DNA of 64,000 nt from Mycolicibacter sp. MU0102 (lineage in GTDB: Bacteria > Actinomycetota > Actinomycetes > Mycobacteriales > Mycobacteriaceae). The notes beneath the pieces are model-generated. The model had not been told where the DNA came from. It saw only the letters and a program-made list of their open reading frames with translations, and made no database searches. The position numbers were made by a program, and so were the translations under genes. The stretch lies in the NCBI RefSeq assembly GCF_963378105.1, contig NZ_OY726398.1, positions 744,001-808,000 of the forward strand, read 5' to 3'. Shown here piece by piece: positions 42,772 through 51,579 of this stretch (the stretch's first letter is position 1; every line of letters starts with the position of its first letter).

Positions 42772-44136
42772 GTGGCCGAGAAGACGACCGAGCCGGTGCG
42801 GCTGCCGCCGGTAGCGCCGATCCCGAAGCCGCTGGCGGCACTGCTGTTTCTGACCGCTCGCAAGACTGCGATGCGGGCATTGGGGAAGCGCTACGGTGGC
42901 GCGTTCTCGCTGCGGCTGCCGATCGTCGGACATGCGGTGGTGCTCAGCGATCCGGTGTTGGTCAAAAGCCTGTTCACCACCCATAGCGACCTGGTAGGTC
43001 GACCCGGCAATCTGGGGGCGGTCCTGGGGCCGGGTTCGACCTTCAGCCTGAACGGTGCCCCGCATCTGCGGCGCCGCAAACTGTTGGTGCCGCCGTTTCA
43101 CGGCAAACGGATGAGCGGATACGAATCCATCGTCGAAGAGGAGGTGCTGCGCGAAATCGCAGCGTGGCCGCAAGGCCGCGAGTTCGCCACCCAACCGTCG
43201 ATGATGCGCATCACGCTCAACGTGATCCTGCGTGCCGTATTCGGGGCTCAAGGAGCAGAATTCGACGAACTGCGCGAAGTGCTCCCAACACTGGTGGAGT
43301 TGGGCTCCCGGCTGGCGGTGCTGCCACCGCGGGCGCGACGCGATTATGGCCGACTGAGCCCGGGCGGGCGCTTCCACGACTATCGCCGACGCTACGACGC
43401 ATTGATCGCGAAACTGATCGACACCGCGCGCAACTCGCCCGACTTTGCCGAACGAACCGACGTGCTGTCCCTGCTGTTGACGGCCCGCTACGACGACGGG
43501 CAGCCGATCAGTGACGTGCACATCGCCGATGAGTTGCTGACGTTGCTGGCTGCCGGTCACGAGACGACGGCGACCACGCTGGCGTGGGCGGTGGAACGAC
43601 TCCGCCGCCATCCGGACGTCTTGAATCGTTTGGTCGCCGAAGTCGATTCCGGCGGCTCGGACCTGCTCCAGGCGGTGATTTGGGAAGTGCAGCGGACCCG
43701 ATCTGTCGTCGAGGGGACCGGGCGCATCACTCGTACGCGGATCAAACTGGGCCCGTGGGTCATTCCGGAGAACCACGCGGTGGTGGTGGCTTTCCGGTTG
43801 GTGCACTTCGCCGAGGGCAACTTCGTCGACCCCGAGGTCTTCGATCCGGATCGGTTCGTCGGCAATCCGCCCGACACGGCACTGTGGATCCCCTACGGCG
43901 GCGGGGTGAACCGTTGCGTGGGTGCCGCGTTCGCCAACATGGAGATGCTGGTCACGCTACGTACGCTCTTGCGCCACTACGAACTCGTTCCGACCACGGC
44001 CAAGGGGGAGCGTCACCACTCCCGAGGTGTCACTACCGCCGCGGGACGCGGGGGTCTGGCGGTGGTGCACCGGCGCGAAACCGGCTGGCCGGTGGTCGCC
44101 GACCTCACCGCAGCTGGGAACGCAGCTGGCGTTTGA
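42772..44136 (+). CDS. Cytochrome P450 (CYP135/137/138-like)
   Basis: This 454-residue P450 has the I-helix oxygen motif AGHETT (261-266), the K-helix ExxR as EVQR (305-308) and the haem loop PYGGGVNRCVGA with ligand Cys382. The haem loop has Tyr for the usual Phe and Asn in place of the usual Arg two residues before Cys. It would hydroxylate a hydrophobic substrate with electrons from a ferredoxin and reductase. GTG 42772 follows GGAAGG. The end overlaps the convergent ligase gene by 32 bases. Confidence 0.9.
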   Translation: MAEKTTEPVRLPPVAPIPKPLAALLFLTARKTAMRALGKRYGGAFSLRLPIVGHAVVLSDPVLVKSLFTTHSDLVGRPGNLGAVLGPGSTFSLNGAPHLRRRKLLVPPFHGKRMSGYESIVEEEVLREIAAWPQGREFATQPSMMRITLNVILRAVFGAQGAEFDELREVLPTLVELGSRLAVLPPRARRDYGRLSPGGRFHDYRRRYDALIAKLIDTARNSPDFAERTDVLSLLLTARYDDGQPISDVHIADELLTLLAAGHETTATTLAWAVERLRRHPDVLNRLVAEVDSGGSDLLQAVIWEVQRTRSVVEGTGRITRTRIKLGPWVIPENHAVVVAFRLVHFAEGNFVDPEVFDPDRFVGNPPDTALWIPYGGGVNRCVGAAFANMEMLVTLRTLLRHYELVPTTAKGERHHSRGVTTAAGRGGLAVVHRRETGWPVVADLTAAGNAAGV

Positions 44137-45583
44137 GCACCTTGCCGTAGCTGTTCTTCGGTAGCGCGTCGACGAACTCGTAGCGCTTGGGGCGCTTGAA
44201 GCGCGCGATACGTTCCAGCAGGTGACTGTCCAACTCGGCAACCGAGGCGTCGCCCACGATGAACGCGACCACGATCTCGCCCCACTCGGGGTCGGGGGCT
44301 CCCACCACGCCGGCCTCGCTCACGCCGGGATGGCTCAACAGTGCCTCCTCGACTTCACGGGGGTAAATGTTGCTGCCACCGCTGATCACCACATCCTTCG
44401 AGCGGTCGCGCAGGGTGAGACACCCGCGGAGGTCGAACGAACCTTTGTCACCGGTGAACAGCCAGCCGTCCCGGATGGCCTCGGCGGTGGCGTCCGGATT
44501 GTTCCAGTAACCGGCCATGACGACGTCGCCGCGACAGACGATCTCGCCGACTTCGCCGGCGGGTGCGGGGGTGCCGTCGTCGCGCAGAACCGCGACCTCG
44601 ACGCCGGTTCGCGGCCAGCCGACTGAGCCCAGGATCGCGTCGTCGCCCAGGTGGTCGGCGCGGCTGAGGCCGGTGATCGTCATCGGGGCTTCGCCCTGGC
44701 CGTAGAGCTGGGCGAACACCGGACCGAACGCGGTCATCGCCCGCTTCAAGTCCCCGAGATACATCGGCCCGCCGCCGTAGACGATGGTGCGCAGGTTGGC
44801 CGGGCGTCCGCGGCCGGCGGCTACCAATCGGCTGACCATCGTCGGCGCCAGAAAGGCGGTGGCGCCGCGATGATGCCCACACAGGTCGAGGAATTCGGTC
44901 GCGTCGAACGAGCCCGATGCCGGTACCACTTGGCGGGCTCCGCGCAGTACGTAGGGCGCGATGTAGAGCCCTGATCCGTGCGACATCGGCGCGCCGTGGA
45001 TCAGGCTGCAGTCAGCGTCGGGGTCATCCAGGTCGGCCAGATGCGCCAGCGTCATCGCCATCAGGTTGCGGTGGGTGAGCATGGCGCCCTTGGAGCGCCC
45101 GGTGGTGCCGCTGGTGTAGAACAGCCACGCCAGCCGGGACGGATCCGGGTTGACCTCTGCAATGGGAGGGCCGGCAAACCGGTCCAGATATGTGGCGCCG
45201 CCGATGATCTCGACGGGTGCGCCAACGGCCCCGGCCAGCGCAGAGGTCAGCCCTGGGGCCAGTTTCGGGGACGCGAAGACCAGTGCGGCACCGGCATCGT
45301 CGATGATCTGTGCCATTTCCCGCGGGTGCAGCTTGTAATTGAGCGGAACCACAACGCAACCGGCCGCCCAGGTGGCGAACATCAGCTCGAGGAGCTCCGG
45401 CCGGTTCTCGCTGGCGATCGCGATCCGGGCGCCGGCTCCCGCCACCCGACGCAGCGACGTCCCCAGCCGCCGTGCGCGATCGGCCAGCTCGCTCCAGGTG
45501 TGCAGCCGGCGCTCGCCGTGATACACCGCGCCCCGCTCGCCGAACCGGGTCGCGGCCTGATGCAGCACCGTGAACAGGTTCAC
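44105..45583 (-). CDS. Acyl-CoA ligase (FadD-type AMP-forming)
   Basis: This 492-residue ANL-superfamily ligase has the AMP motif FYTSGTTGRSKGAMLTHRN. The hinge region reads GWLFTGDKGSFD and RSKDVVISGGSNIYPREVE. The C-terminal catalytic lysine is in KNSYGKVLKRQLR. It should activate a free acid to its CoA ester. GTG 45583 overlaps the stop of the SDR gene upstream (GTGA); the open frame reaches 45694 without homology. It is last in a five-gene minus-strand operon. Confidence 0.88.
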   Translation of the reverse strand: MNLFTVLHQAATRFGERGAVYHGERRLHTWSELADRARRLGTSLRRVAGAGARIAIASENRPELLELMFATWAAGCVVVPLNYKLHPREMAQIIDDAGAALVFASPKLAPGLTSALAGAVGAPVEIIGGATYLDRFAGPPIAEVNPDPSRLAWLFYTSGTTGRSKGAMLTHRNLMAMTLAHLADLDDPDADCSLIHGAPMSHGSGLYIAPYVLRGARQVVPASGSFDATEFLDLCGHHRGATAFLAPTMVSRLVAAGRGRPANLRTIVYGGGPMYLGDLKRAMTAFGPVFAQLYGQGEAPMTITGLSRADHLGDDAILGSVGWPRTGVEVAVLRDDGTPAPAGEVGEIVCRGDVVMAGYWNNPDATAEAIRDGWLFTGDKGSFDLRGCLTLRDRSKDVVISGGSNIYPREVEEALLSHPGVSEAGVVGAPDPEWGEIVVAFIVGDASVAELDSHLLERIARFKRPKRYEFVDALPKNSYGKVLKRQLRSQLR

Positions 45584-46365
45584 CGCTGCACCCAGTCGGA
45601 GTCGAGGCCGAAGTCGGACAGGTATTTGGTCGAGCTCCAACCCCCGTCGACGACGATGGTCTGGCCGTTGATGAAGGAGCCGGCCTCCGAGCACAGGAAC
45701 GCCACGGTGCCCGCGATGTCGTCCACCCGGCCCAGTCGCGGAGACGGCGTCATCTCGGCGTTGAGCTTGCGGAACCGGTTGTCGGACAGGCGTTGCTGCA
45801 CCATCGGGGTCACGGTGACTCCGGGGGCCACCGCGTTACAGCGGATGCCCTGGGCGCCGTACTGGCAGGCGATGTGGGTGGTCAGCGCGGTCAGTCCGCC
45901 TTTGGCCGCCGAGTACGCCCCACCGCGTAGCCCGCCCACCACGGCGAAGGTGGAGGTGATGTTGATGATCGCCGATCCGGGCTGCAGGTGCGGCAGCACG
46001 TCGCGTGCCAGCCGGAACGGCGCCCGCAGCATCAGATTCAGGAAATGGTCCAGGGCCTCGTCGTCGGTCTCGTGCAGCGGTTTGGGGCTGCCGATACCGG
46101 CGTTGTTGATCAGGTAGTCCACCCGGCCCCACCGGGACAGCGCGGCCTCGATGATCTGCTGTGGCGCCTGCGTCGTGGTCAGGTCGACGGCCACGGTGGC
46201 GATTCGGTCGGGCTCGACTCCGGATTCCTGTAGCTCCGCCGTCAAACCGGCCAGACGTTCGGTGTCGCGGCCGGTTGCCAGCACCGCCATCCCGGCCTCG
46301 GCAAGTTTTGCCGCGCAGCCGAACCCGATACCACTGCTGGCCCCGGTCACGATCGCCACCTGCAT
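45580..46365 (-). CDS. SDR-family oxidoreductase
   Basis: This 261-residue short-chain dehydrogenase has VTGASSGIGFGCA, NNAGIG and the catalytic YSAAK. It sits between two acyl-CoA ligases with overlaps or a gap of 3 bases, so it probably acts on the same substrate before or after CoA activation. The C-terminal INGQTIVVDGGWS is the usual family ending. Confidence 0.9.
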   Translation of the reverse strand: MQVAIVTGASSGIGFGCAAKLAEAGMAVLATGRDTERLAGLTAELQESGVEPDRIATVAVDLTTTQAPQQIIEAALSRWGRVDYLINNAGIGSPKPLHETDDEALDHFLNLMLRAPFRLARDVLPHLQPGSAIINITSTFAVVGGLRGGAYSAAKGGLTALTTHIACQYGAQGIRCNAVAPGVTVTPMVQQRLSDNRFRKLNAEMTPSPRLGRVDDIAGTVAFLCSEAGSFINGQTIVVDGGWSSTKYLSDFGLDSDWVQR

Positions 46366-46368
46366 GAT

Positions 46369-47910
46369 CTACTCACCTACCTCTGCGTGGGACAGCTCTG
46401 CCCGGATCTGCTGCTTGACCACTTTGCCGGCGGCGTTCTTGGGCAGCGCATCCCAGATCAGCACCTGCTCAGGGGTTTTGAACAGCGCGACACCGTGTTC
46501 GGCCAGCATGGCGCGCAGCTCGGCGACACCCGGAGGGGTCTGGCCGGCCGGCACGATCACCGCGCAGGCACGCTCACCGGTACGGGCATCGGGTATCCCG
46601 ACCACCGCGACCTCAGCGATCTGCGGATGACCGATCAGGATGTCCTCCACCTCGCGCGCGGAGATGTTCTCGCCGTTGCGAATGATCACGTCCTTGAGCC
46701 GCCCGGTGACGAGCAGGTAGTCCTCATCGACCCACCGGCCGAGATCGCCGGTCGCGAAGTAGCCCTGCTCATCGAAGCAGTCGAGCTCGTCGTCGCGGTG
46801 CTGGTAGCCCAGCAGCATCTGCGGGCCACGGACGTAGATCTCTCCCTCGCCGGGCGGAGCGCCGGGGTGAGGGACCAGCTTGATGTCGGCGATCCCGGGT
46901 CGACCGTCGGTCTCCGCGGCGTGGGCAAGGTCGCGGGCGCCCAACGATCCCACCGTGCTGACCGGAACCTCGCTGGACCCGTACACGCGGGTGACGACGG
47001 CGGTGTGAAAATAGCCCGCCGCGTCGCGGATCAATGATGCCGGGACCGAGGCACCGCCGCAGATGAAGAGCTTGAGATCGGGCAAGCGGGTACCGGCATC
47101 GCGTGCGGCGGCGAGCAACTGGGCCAGAAACGGCGTCGCTCCCGCGACATGGGTGCAGTGCTCGGCGAGCATGAGCGCTACCGCGGCATCGGGATTCCAG
47201 GTGTCCATCAGCACGGCGGTGGTGCCCAGCAGTAAGGGGACTTCGAACGCGTAGATCGATCCGCCGATGTGGGCGATGGGGGACGGGACCAGGAAACGAT
47301 CGCCGGGCTCGATCATCCAGTGCCGGCCCAGCTGGCAGATCAAGGCGTTGATCGAATTATGACTGTGCAGAACACCTTTGGGATGTCCGGTGGTACCGGA
47401 GGTGTACAGCAGCATTCGGGCCGCATCGGCATCCACGGTCGGCAGCGCGACGGGTTGGCGGGCGCTGTGCAGCAGGGTGCGGTAGTCGGTGTGCCCGGTC
47501 GAGGACCCACGTACCACCACCACTTCGGGCGGATCGGCAAGGTCCGCGGTCACCCGGGTCAGCATCGCCGCGTAGTCGTGGCCGCGGAACCGTTCGGGCA
47601 CGAACAGCATTCGGGTGCTCGAGTCGGCCAGGATGAAGGTCAGTTCCGCATCGCGCAGCGACGGCAGGATCGGGTTGATCACCATCCCGGCCTGTGTCGC
47701 GGCCAGATACACCGCGGCGGCCTCATGCCAGTTCGGCAGCATGAATGACACCACACTGCCGGGGGCCATCCGCGCGAGCATCGCGCCGGCCAGCGCCGTC
47801 GCCGCAGTGTGCAGCTCCCGGCAGGTCAACCGGGTGTTGCCGTCGATCACCACGACGCGGTCCGGCGTCTGCTCGGCCGCCTCCTGCAGGGTGTCGGCCA
47901 GGGTGGTCAC
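46369..47910 (-). CDS. Acyl-CoA ligase (AMP-forming, carboxylic-acid CoA ligase)
   Basis: This 513-residue ANL ligase has LLYTSGTTGHPKGVLHSHNS for AMP binding, ATGDLGRWVDEDYLLVTGR with RLKDVIIRNGENIS at the hinge, and NAAGKVVKQQ with the adenylation lysine. It resembles the cyclohexanecarboxylate/short-chain ligase group more than long-chain FadDs; the substrate is not assignable. GTG 47910 overlaps the GntR stop (GTGA). Confidence 0.87.
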   Translation of the reverse strand: MTTLADTLQEAAEQTPDRVVVIDGNTRLTCRELHTAATALAGAMLARMAPGSVVSFMLPNWHEAAAVYLAATQAGMVINPILPSLRDAELTFILADSSTRMLFVPERFRGHDYAAMLTRVTADLADPPEVVVVRGSSTGHTDYRTLLHSARQPVALPTVDADAARMLLYTSGTTGHPKGVLHSHNSINALICQLGRHWMIEPGDRFLVPSPIAHIGGSIYAFEVPLLLGTTAVLMDTWNPDAAVALMLAEHCTHVAGATPFLAQLLAAARDAGTRLPDLKLFICGGASVPASLIRDAAGYFHTAVVTRVYGSSEVPVSTVGSLGARDLAHAAETDGRPGIADIKLVPHPGAPPGEGEIYVRGPQMLLGYQHRDDELDCFDEQGYFATGDLGRWVDEDYLLVTGRLKDVIIRNGENISAREVEDILIGHPQIAEVAVVGIPDARTGERACAVIVPAGQTPPGVAELRAMLAEHGVALFKTPEQVLIWDALPKNAAGKVVKQQIRAELSHAEVGE

Positions 47911-48644
47911 GGGCCGCTCGGTCCGGGCACCCGATGCAGCGTCATCGAATACCGATAGTCATCGCCGGCATGGGTATTCACCGTCACCTGGGCGATCTCA
48001 CCTTCGGAGGTGGTGTAGCTGCGCTGCATCTGTAGCCCGGCGGTGCCAGGCTCGACGGCCAGGGCAGTGCTGAGTTCGGGGGTGATGATCACTGCCCGGA
48101 TGTGCTGGCGGACTTCGACGACGCTGACCCCGAACACGTCCTCGATCAAGGGGAAGATCGGGCCGGAGTGGCGCTGCAGCAGCCGGCCGACTCCGGCGAA
48201 CGCCCGGTTGATGTAGTACTCGGTCCGACAGATCGGCGCGGCATGCCCCTGAGTGCGGCGGTTGCCGCGCACGGTCAGCCATTCGGTGCCCACCGGCAGG
48301 CCGGTGCGTGCGGCGACATCCGCGTCGAGGGTGACCATGGCGTTGGAGTCGATCTCGAACCGTGCACCGGCCGCGAAGGCCACCAGGTCATCGATCGAGA
48401 CCACGTCTTGGGCGTAGCAGTTGGTCGCGGCGCGGGGGATCACCACGGTCCCCGCGCGGGGCCGGGAGACGACGAGGTTGTCCTCGCGCAGTCGTCGCAG
48501 CGCCTCGCGGACCGTGTAGCGGCTGACATTGAACCGTTCGCACAGTTCATGTTCGGTGGGCAGCTGCGAACCGATCGGATAGACCCCGTCGGCGATCTCC
48601 TTGCGCAGCGTCCGCGCGACCTTGAGATAGCGGTGGTCGGTCAC
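47907..48644 (-). CDS. GntR-family regulator (HutC/UTRA type)
   Basis: This 245-residue regulator has an N-terminal winged helix (residues about 5-70: RTLRKEIADGVYPIGSQLPT, FNVSRYTVREALRRLREDNL) and a UTRA ligand domain. The overlaps on both sides (GTGA) show it is translated from within the operon it probably controls. The ligand may be the acid or lactone handled by its neighbours. Confidence 0.88.
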   Translation of the reverse strand: MTDHRYLKVARTLRKEIADGVYPIGSQLPTEHELCERFNVSRYTVREALRRLREDNLVVSRPRAGTVVIPRAATNCYAQDVVSIDDLVAFAAGARFEIDSNAMVTLDADVAARTGLPVGTEWLTVRGNRRTQGHAAPICRTEYYINRAFAGVGRLLQRHSGPIFPLIEDVFGVSVVEVRQHIRAVIITPELSTALAVEPGTAGLQMQRSYTTSEGEIAQVTVNTHAGDDYRYSMTLHRVPGPSGP

Positions 48645-50257
48645 GAGCCGACCGGGTGCAGTGCCAGCACGCTGCCGTCGCCGTCGGCCGAGATGAACAG
48701 GGTGCCGTCACGACCGCGCGCGATGCCGGCGAACGGGCCTTGGGGGCCGGAGAACGGCGGCATTCCATTGAGCGGTTTAGGTGTCACGCCCGGTGGCGGC
48801 CCGATCGGGAGCCCCTCGGCGATCACCTGCCGTGTACCGGTGTCGAGGTCGACGGCGAGCACTTGGCGGGTTCCGGCGTCCACGACGTAGAGCGTGCGGT
48901 CTGCCAGTGCAATCCCTTGCGGCCGAACAAGTCCGTCGACTACCGGCGCCGCCCCCGAGCCGCTGATGCGCAGCACCCGGCCCGCGCCGGATTCGGCCAC
49001 CAGGTAGGTCCCGGCTTCGGCGTCCTGGGCGACCGCGATCCCGACCGGGCCGGCTAGGTCGCGGGCCAACACTTCCACCGCACCGGCGCGCACCCCCAAT
49101 ACCCGGCCGGTGCCGAACTCGGTGACCGCGATACCGGCGGGTCCCACCGCCACCCCGTAGAGCTGGTCGAAACCGTCGGCGAGCACCTCACTGGATGACT
49201 GCGCCGGCACATAGCGGGCGACCTGCCCGCCGGAGGTGGTGACGACGAACTCGCCGGGCCCGACCGCGGCCACGCCCCGCACGAATCCGGGATAGCCGGG
49301 GCTGAATAGCATGCCGAGCGTTTCCAGCCGCCCGCCCGCACCGACGGCATAGAAGTAGGTGCCGTCGGCGACAAACAGGGCGCCGGCCTCATCGATGGTG
49401 AGGTCCAGCGGCCAGTTCAGCCCGCCCGGCAACATCGTGGATGTCTTGCCGGCGCCGGCGATCTCGGTGATCTCGCCGGTGAAGTTGGAGACGAACAGCC
49501 GCCCGTCGACGAAAGTGCAGTTGTCCAGTCCGGGATGCAACTGCGCCAGCACGGTGGACCTGCCGGTGCGTGGATCGATGCGCAGCACCTGTCCGCTAGC
49601 GGCTTGGGTGGACACGATGAAACCGTCGGCGTCGAACTTCACCGAATCCGGTACGCCCAGATCGCCCGCCACCCGCTGCGGGGCGGCATCGGTGGCGAAG
49701 GGATCGATGCGCCAGATCTCGTTGGCGGTCATCACCGGGAAGTACAGCAGGCCGTCAGGCCCTACCTCCATGGCGTTGGGCGACGGCAGGTTCTCGGCCA
49801 GGATGCGCCTGCCGCCGGTGGCCCGGTCGAGTTCCATCAGGCGCCCGCCCTCGCGGCATTCGCCGACGAACAGCCGGTCGTGGTGCACGGTGATGCCGTT
49901 GGCGCAGGGCAGGTCGTCGCGCAGGACACGGCTGCGGCCGGAGGCGTCGAGCGCACTGACCCGGGCGTCCATCACCTCGGTGGCGTACAAGGTGCCGCTG
50001 GCATCGAAGGCGACATCGTCGGGGGCGACGACGTCGCCGCCGCGCGCGCTGACGACCGCCAACTCGCCGGTGGTCACGTCCAGTGCGCTGATCTGACTGC
50101 CGGTTACCTGCGCGATGTAGACCCGCCCGTCCGGTCCGGTGCGCAGCCCGTTGGCGCCGAACAGCCGGCTCGGTTCGGTGATCCGTTCCAGCCGCCAGCC
50201 GGGTGCCGCGGCGGGGGTGCCGGCCAGCTCGCGAGGGAGTGGCGGGGAGGCAGTCAT
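48641..50257 (-). CDS. SMP-30/gluconolactonase-like beta-propeller protein
   Basis: This protein of about 538 residues is built of repeated beta-propeller blades (GPDGRVYIAQVTG, DASGTLYATEVMD, GPDGLLYFPVMT, DEAGALFVADGTY, ARGRDGTLFISADGDG). It is about twice the size of a single SMP-30 propeller, so it may be two propellers or one large NHL-type one. The family includes lactonases and strictosidine-synthase-like enzymes. No signal peptide is seen. ATG 50257 is chosen; TTG 50275 is possible. It is the first gene of the operon and overlaps GntR by 4 bases. Confidence 0.7.
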   Translation of the reverse strand: MTASPPLPRELAGTPAAAPGWRLERITEPSRLFGANGLRTGPDGRVYIAQVTGSQISALDVTTGELAVVSARGGDVVAPDDVAFDASGTLYATEVMDARVSALDASGRSRVLRDDLPCANGITVHHDRLFVGECREGGRLMELDRATGGRRILAENLPSPNAMEVGPDGLLYFPVMTANEIWRIDPFATDAAPQRVAGDLGVPDSVKFDADGFIVSTQAASGQVLRIDPRTGRSTVLAQLHPGLDNCTFVDGRLFVSNFTGEITEIAGAGKTSTMLPGGLNWPLDLTIDEAGALFVADGTYFYAVGAGGRLETLGMLFSPGYPGFVRGVAAVGPGEFVVTTSGGQVARYVPAQSSSEVLADGFDQLYGVAVGPAGIAVTEFGTGRVLGVRAGAVEVLARDLAGPVGIAVAQDAEAGTYLVAESGAGRVLRISGSGAAPVVDGLVRPQGIALADRTLYVVDAGTRQVLAVDLDTGTRQVIAEGLPIGPPPGVTPKPLNGMPPFSGPQGPFAGIARGRDGTLFISADGDGSVLALHPVGS

Positions 50258-50284
50258 GACTCCGGACGTTATCAAGCTCAGTTA

Positions 50285-50292
50285 GTCCAGAC
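50285..50292. promoter_or_regulatory. Possible GntR (HutC-type) half-operator
   Basis: GTCCAGAC, read GTCTGGAC on the other strand, is one base from the HutC-type consensus GTnTAnAC and lies about 28 bases before the SMP-30-like gene. Support is limited to similarity and position. Confidence 0.3.
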
Positions 50293-50352
50293 AATAGTTG
50301 GCAGAAAGGCGGCTATCCGACCTTGACGCATGAATAACCCCTGCGGAATAGT

Positions 50353-50371
50353 GTTCTGCATTACGCAGAAC
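50353..50371. promoter_or_regulatory. Palindrome GTTCTGC-ATTAC-GCAGAAC
   Basis: Perfect 7-base arms (50353-50359 and 50365-50371) around 5 bases end one base before the ribosome binding site GGAG (50372-50375) of the CoA-transferase operon. A second near-palindrome, TTGTCCGAACAA, begins at the start codon. A protein bound here would block the large downstream operon. Confidence 0.55.
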
Positions 50372-50379
50372 GGAGTATT

Positions 50380-51579
50380 TTGTCCGAACAAATGATGGCG
50401 GGCGGCAACGGGGTGGCTGGGGAGGCTCCGGCGCACGGGCCGCTGAGCGGGGTTCGAGTGGTCGATCTGACGACCATGGTGATGGGCCCGTACTGCACGC
50501 AGATCATGGCCGACATGGGTGCCGACGTCATCAAGGTCGAGCCTCCGGAGGGCGACGCGACCCGCTACATCTCGGCCGGTCCCGCACCCGACATGAGCGG
50601 GGTGTTCGTCAACGTCAACCGGGGCAAACGCAGCGTCGTGCTGGATCTGCGCACCGTGGCCGGACGGACCGCGATCACCGCACTGATCGGCCGGGCCGAC
50701 GTATTCATTCACTCGATGCGGGCCAAGGCGATGGCCAAACTGGGCCTGGGCTACGCCGAGGTGGCCGCGCTCAACCCGGGGATCGTCTACACCAACTGCT
50801 ATGGCTACGGGCGCCGCGGCCCGGCCGCCGACCGCCCCGCCTACGACGACACCATTCAGGCCGAGTGCGGGCTGCCCGCGGTGCAAGAGCAGCTCACCGG
50901 CCGGGCCGACTACGTCGGCACCATCATGGCAGACAAGATCGCCGGACTGACCGCCCTGTACGCCACGATGATGGCGCTGTTCCACCGGGAACGAACCGGA
51001 CAGGGCCAAGAAGTCGAAGTCGCCATGTTCGAGACCATGGCCTCGTTCATGCTCGTCGAGCACGCCAACGGTGCGATGTTCGACCCGCCGCTGGGCCCGG
51101 CCGTCTACCCGCGCACGGTGGCGCCTAACCGGCGGCCCTATGCCACCAGCGACGGCCAGATCGCCGCGCTGATCTATAACGACAAACACTGGAACGCCTT
51201 CATCGGTGCGGTGCAGCCGCCCTGGTCCTGCGAGCAGTACGCCACCTTGGCGCAGCGGGCCCGGCAGATCGACACCATCTACGGGCTGGTGGCGCAGACC
51301 ATGAAAGAGCGCACCACCGCCCAGTGGTTGGCGCTGTTCGAAGAGCTGGAAATCCCAGCGGCCCCGTTGAACTCGCCCGGGGCGTTGTTCGACGATGCAC
51401 ACCTCAACGCCGTGGGTCTGTTCGAAACCGTGAACACCCCCCATGGCCCGGTCCGTTTCCCCGGGGTGCCCACCTGGCTGTCGCGGACCCCCGGCCGGGT
51501 CGCCGGCGCGGCCCCGGAACTCGGCGCGCACACCGCGGCGGTCTTCGCCGAACTCGGACTCGAGCAGGGCACCGCATGA
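50380..51579 (+). CDS. CaiB/BaiF-family CoA-transferase
   Basis: This 399-residue class III CoA-transferase has GVRVVDLTTMVMGPYCTQIM and DVIKVEPPEGDAT at the N-terminus. The catalytic segment reads VEVAMFETMAS, with Glu where formyl-CoA transferase has Asp. TTG 50380 follows GGAG by 4 bases; ATG 50392 is an alternative. It heads the long plus-strand operon and would activate the substrate by CoA exchange. The stop overlaps the next gene (ATGA). Confidence 0.87.
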   Translation: MSEQMMAGGNGVAGEAPAHGPLSGVRVVDLTTMVMGPYCTQIMADMGADVIKVEPPEGDATRYISAGPAPDMSGVFVNVNRGKRSVVLDLRTVAGRTAITALIGRADVFIHSMRAKAMAKLGLGYAEVAALNPGIVYTNCYGYGRRGPAADRPAYDDTIQAECGLPAVQEQLTGRADYVGTIMADKIAGLTALYATMMALFHRERTGQGQEVEVAMFETMASFMLVEHANGAMFDPPLGPAVYPRTVAPNRRPYATSDGQIAALIYNDKHWNAFIGAVQPPWSCEQYATLAQRARQIDTIYGLVAQTMKERTTAQWLALFEELEIPAAPLNSPGALFDDAHLNAVGLFETVNTPHGPVRFPGVPTWLSRTPGRVAGAAPELGAHTAAVFAELGLEQGTA

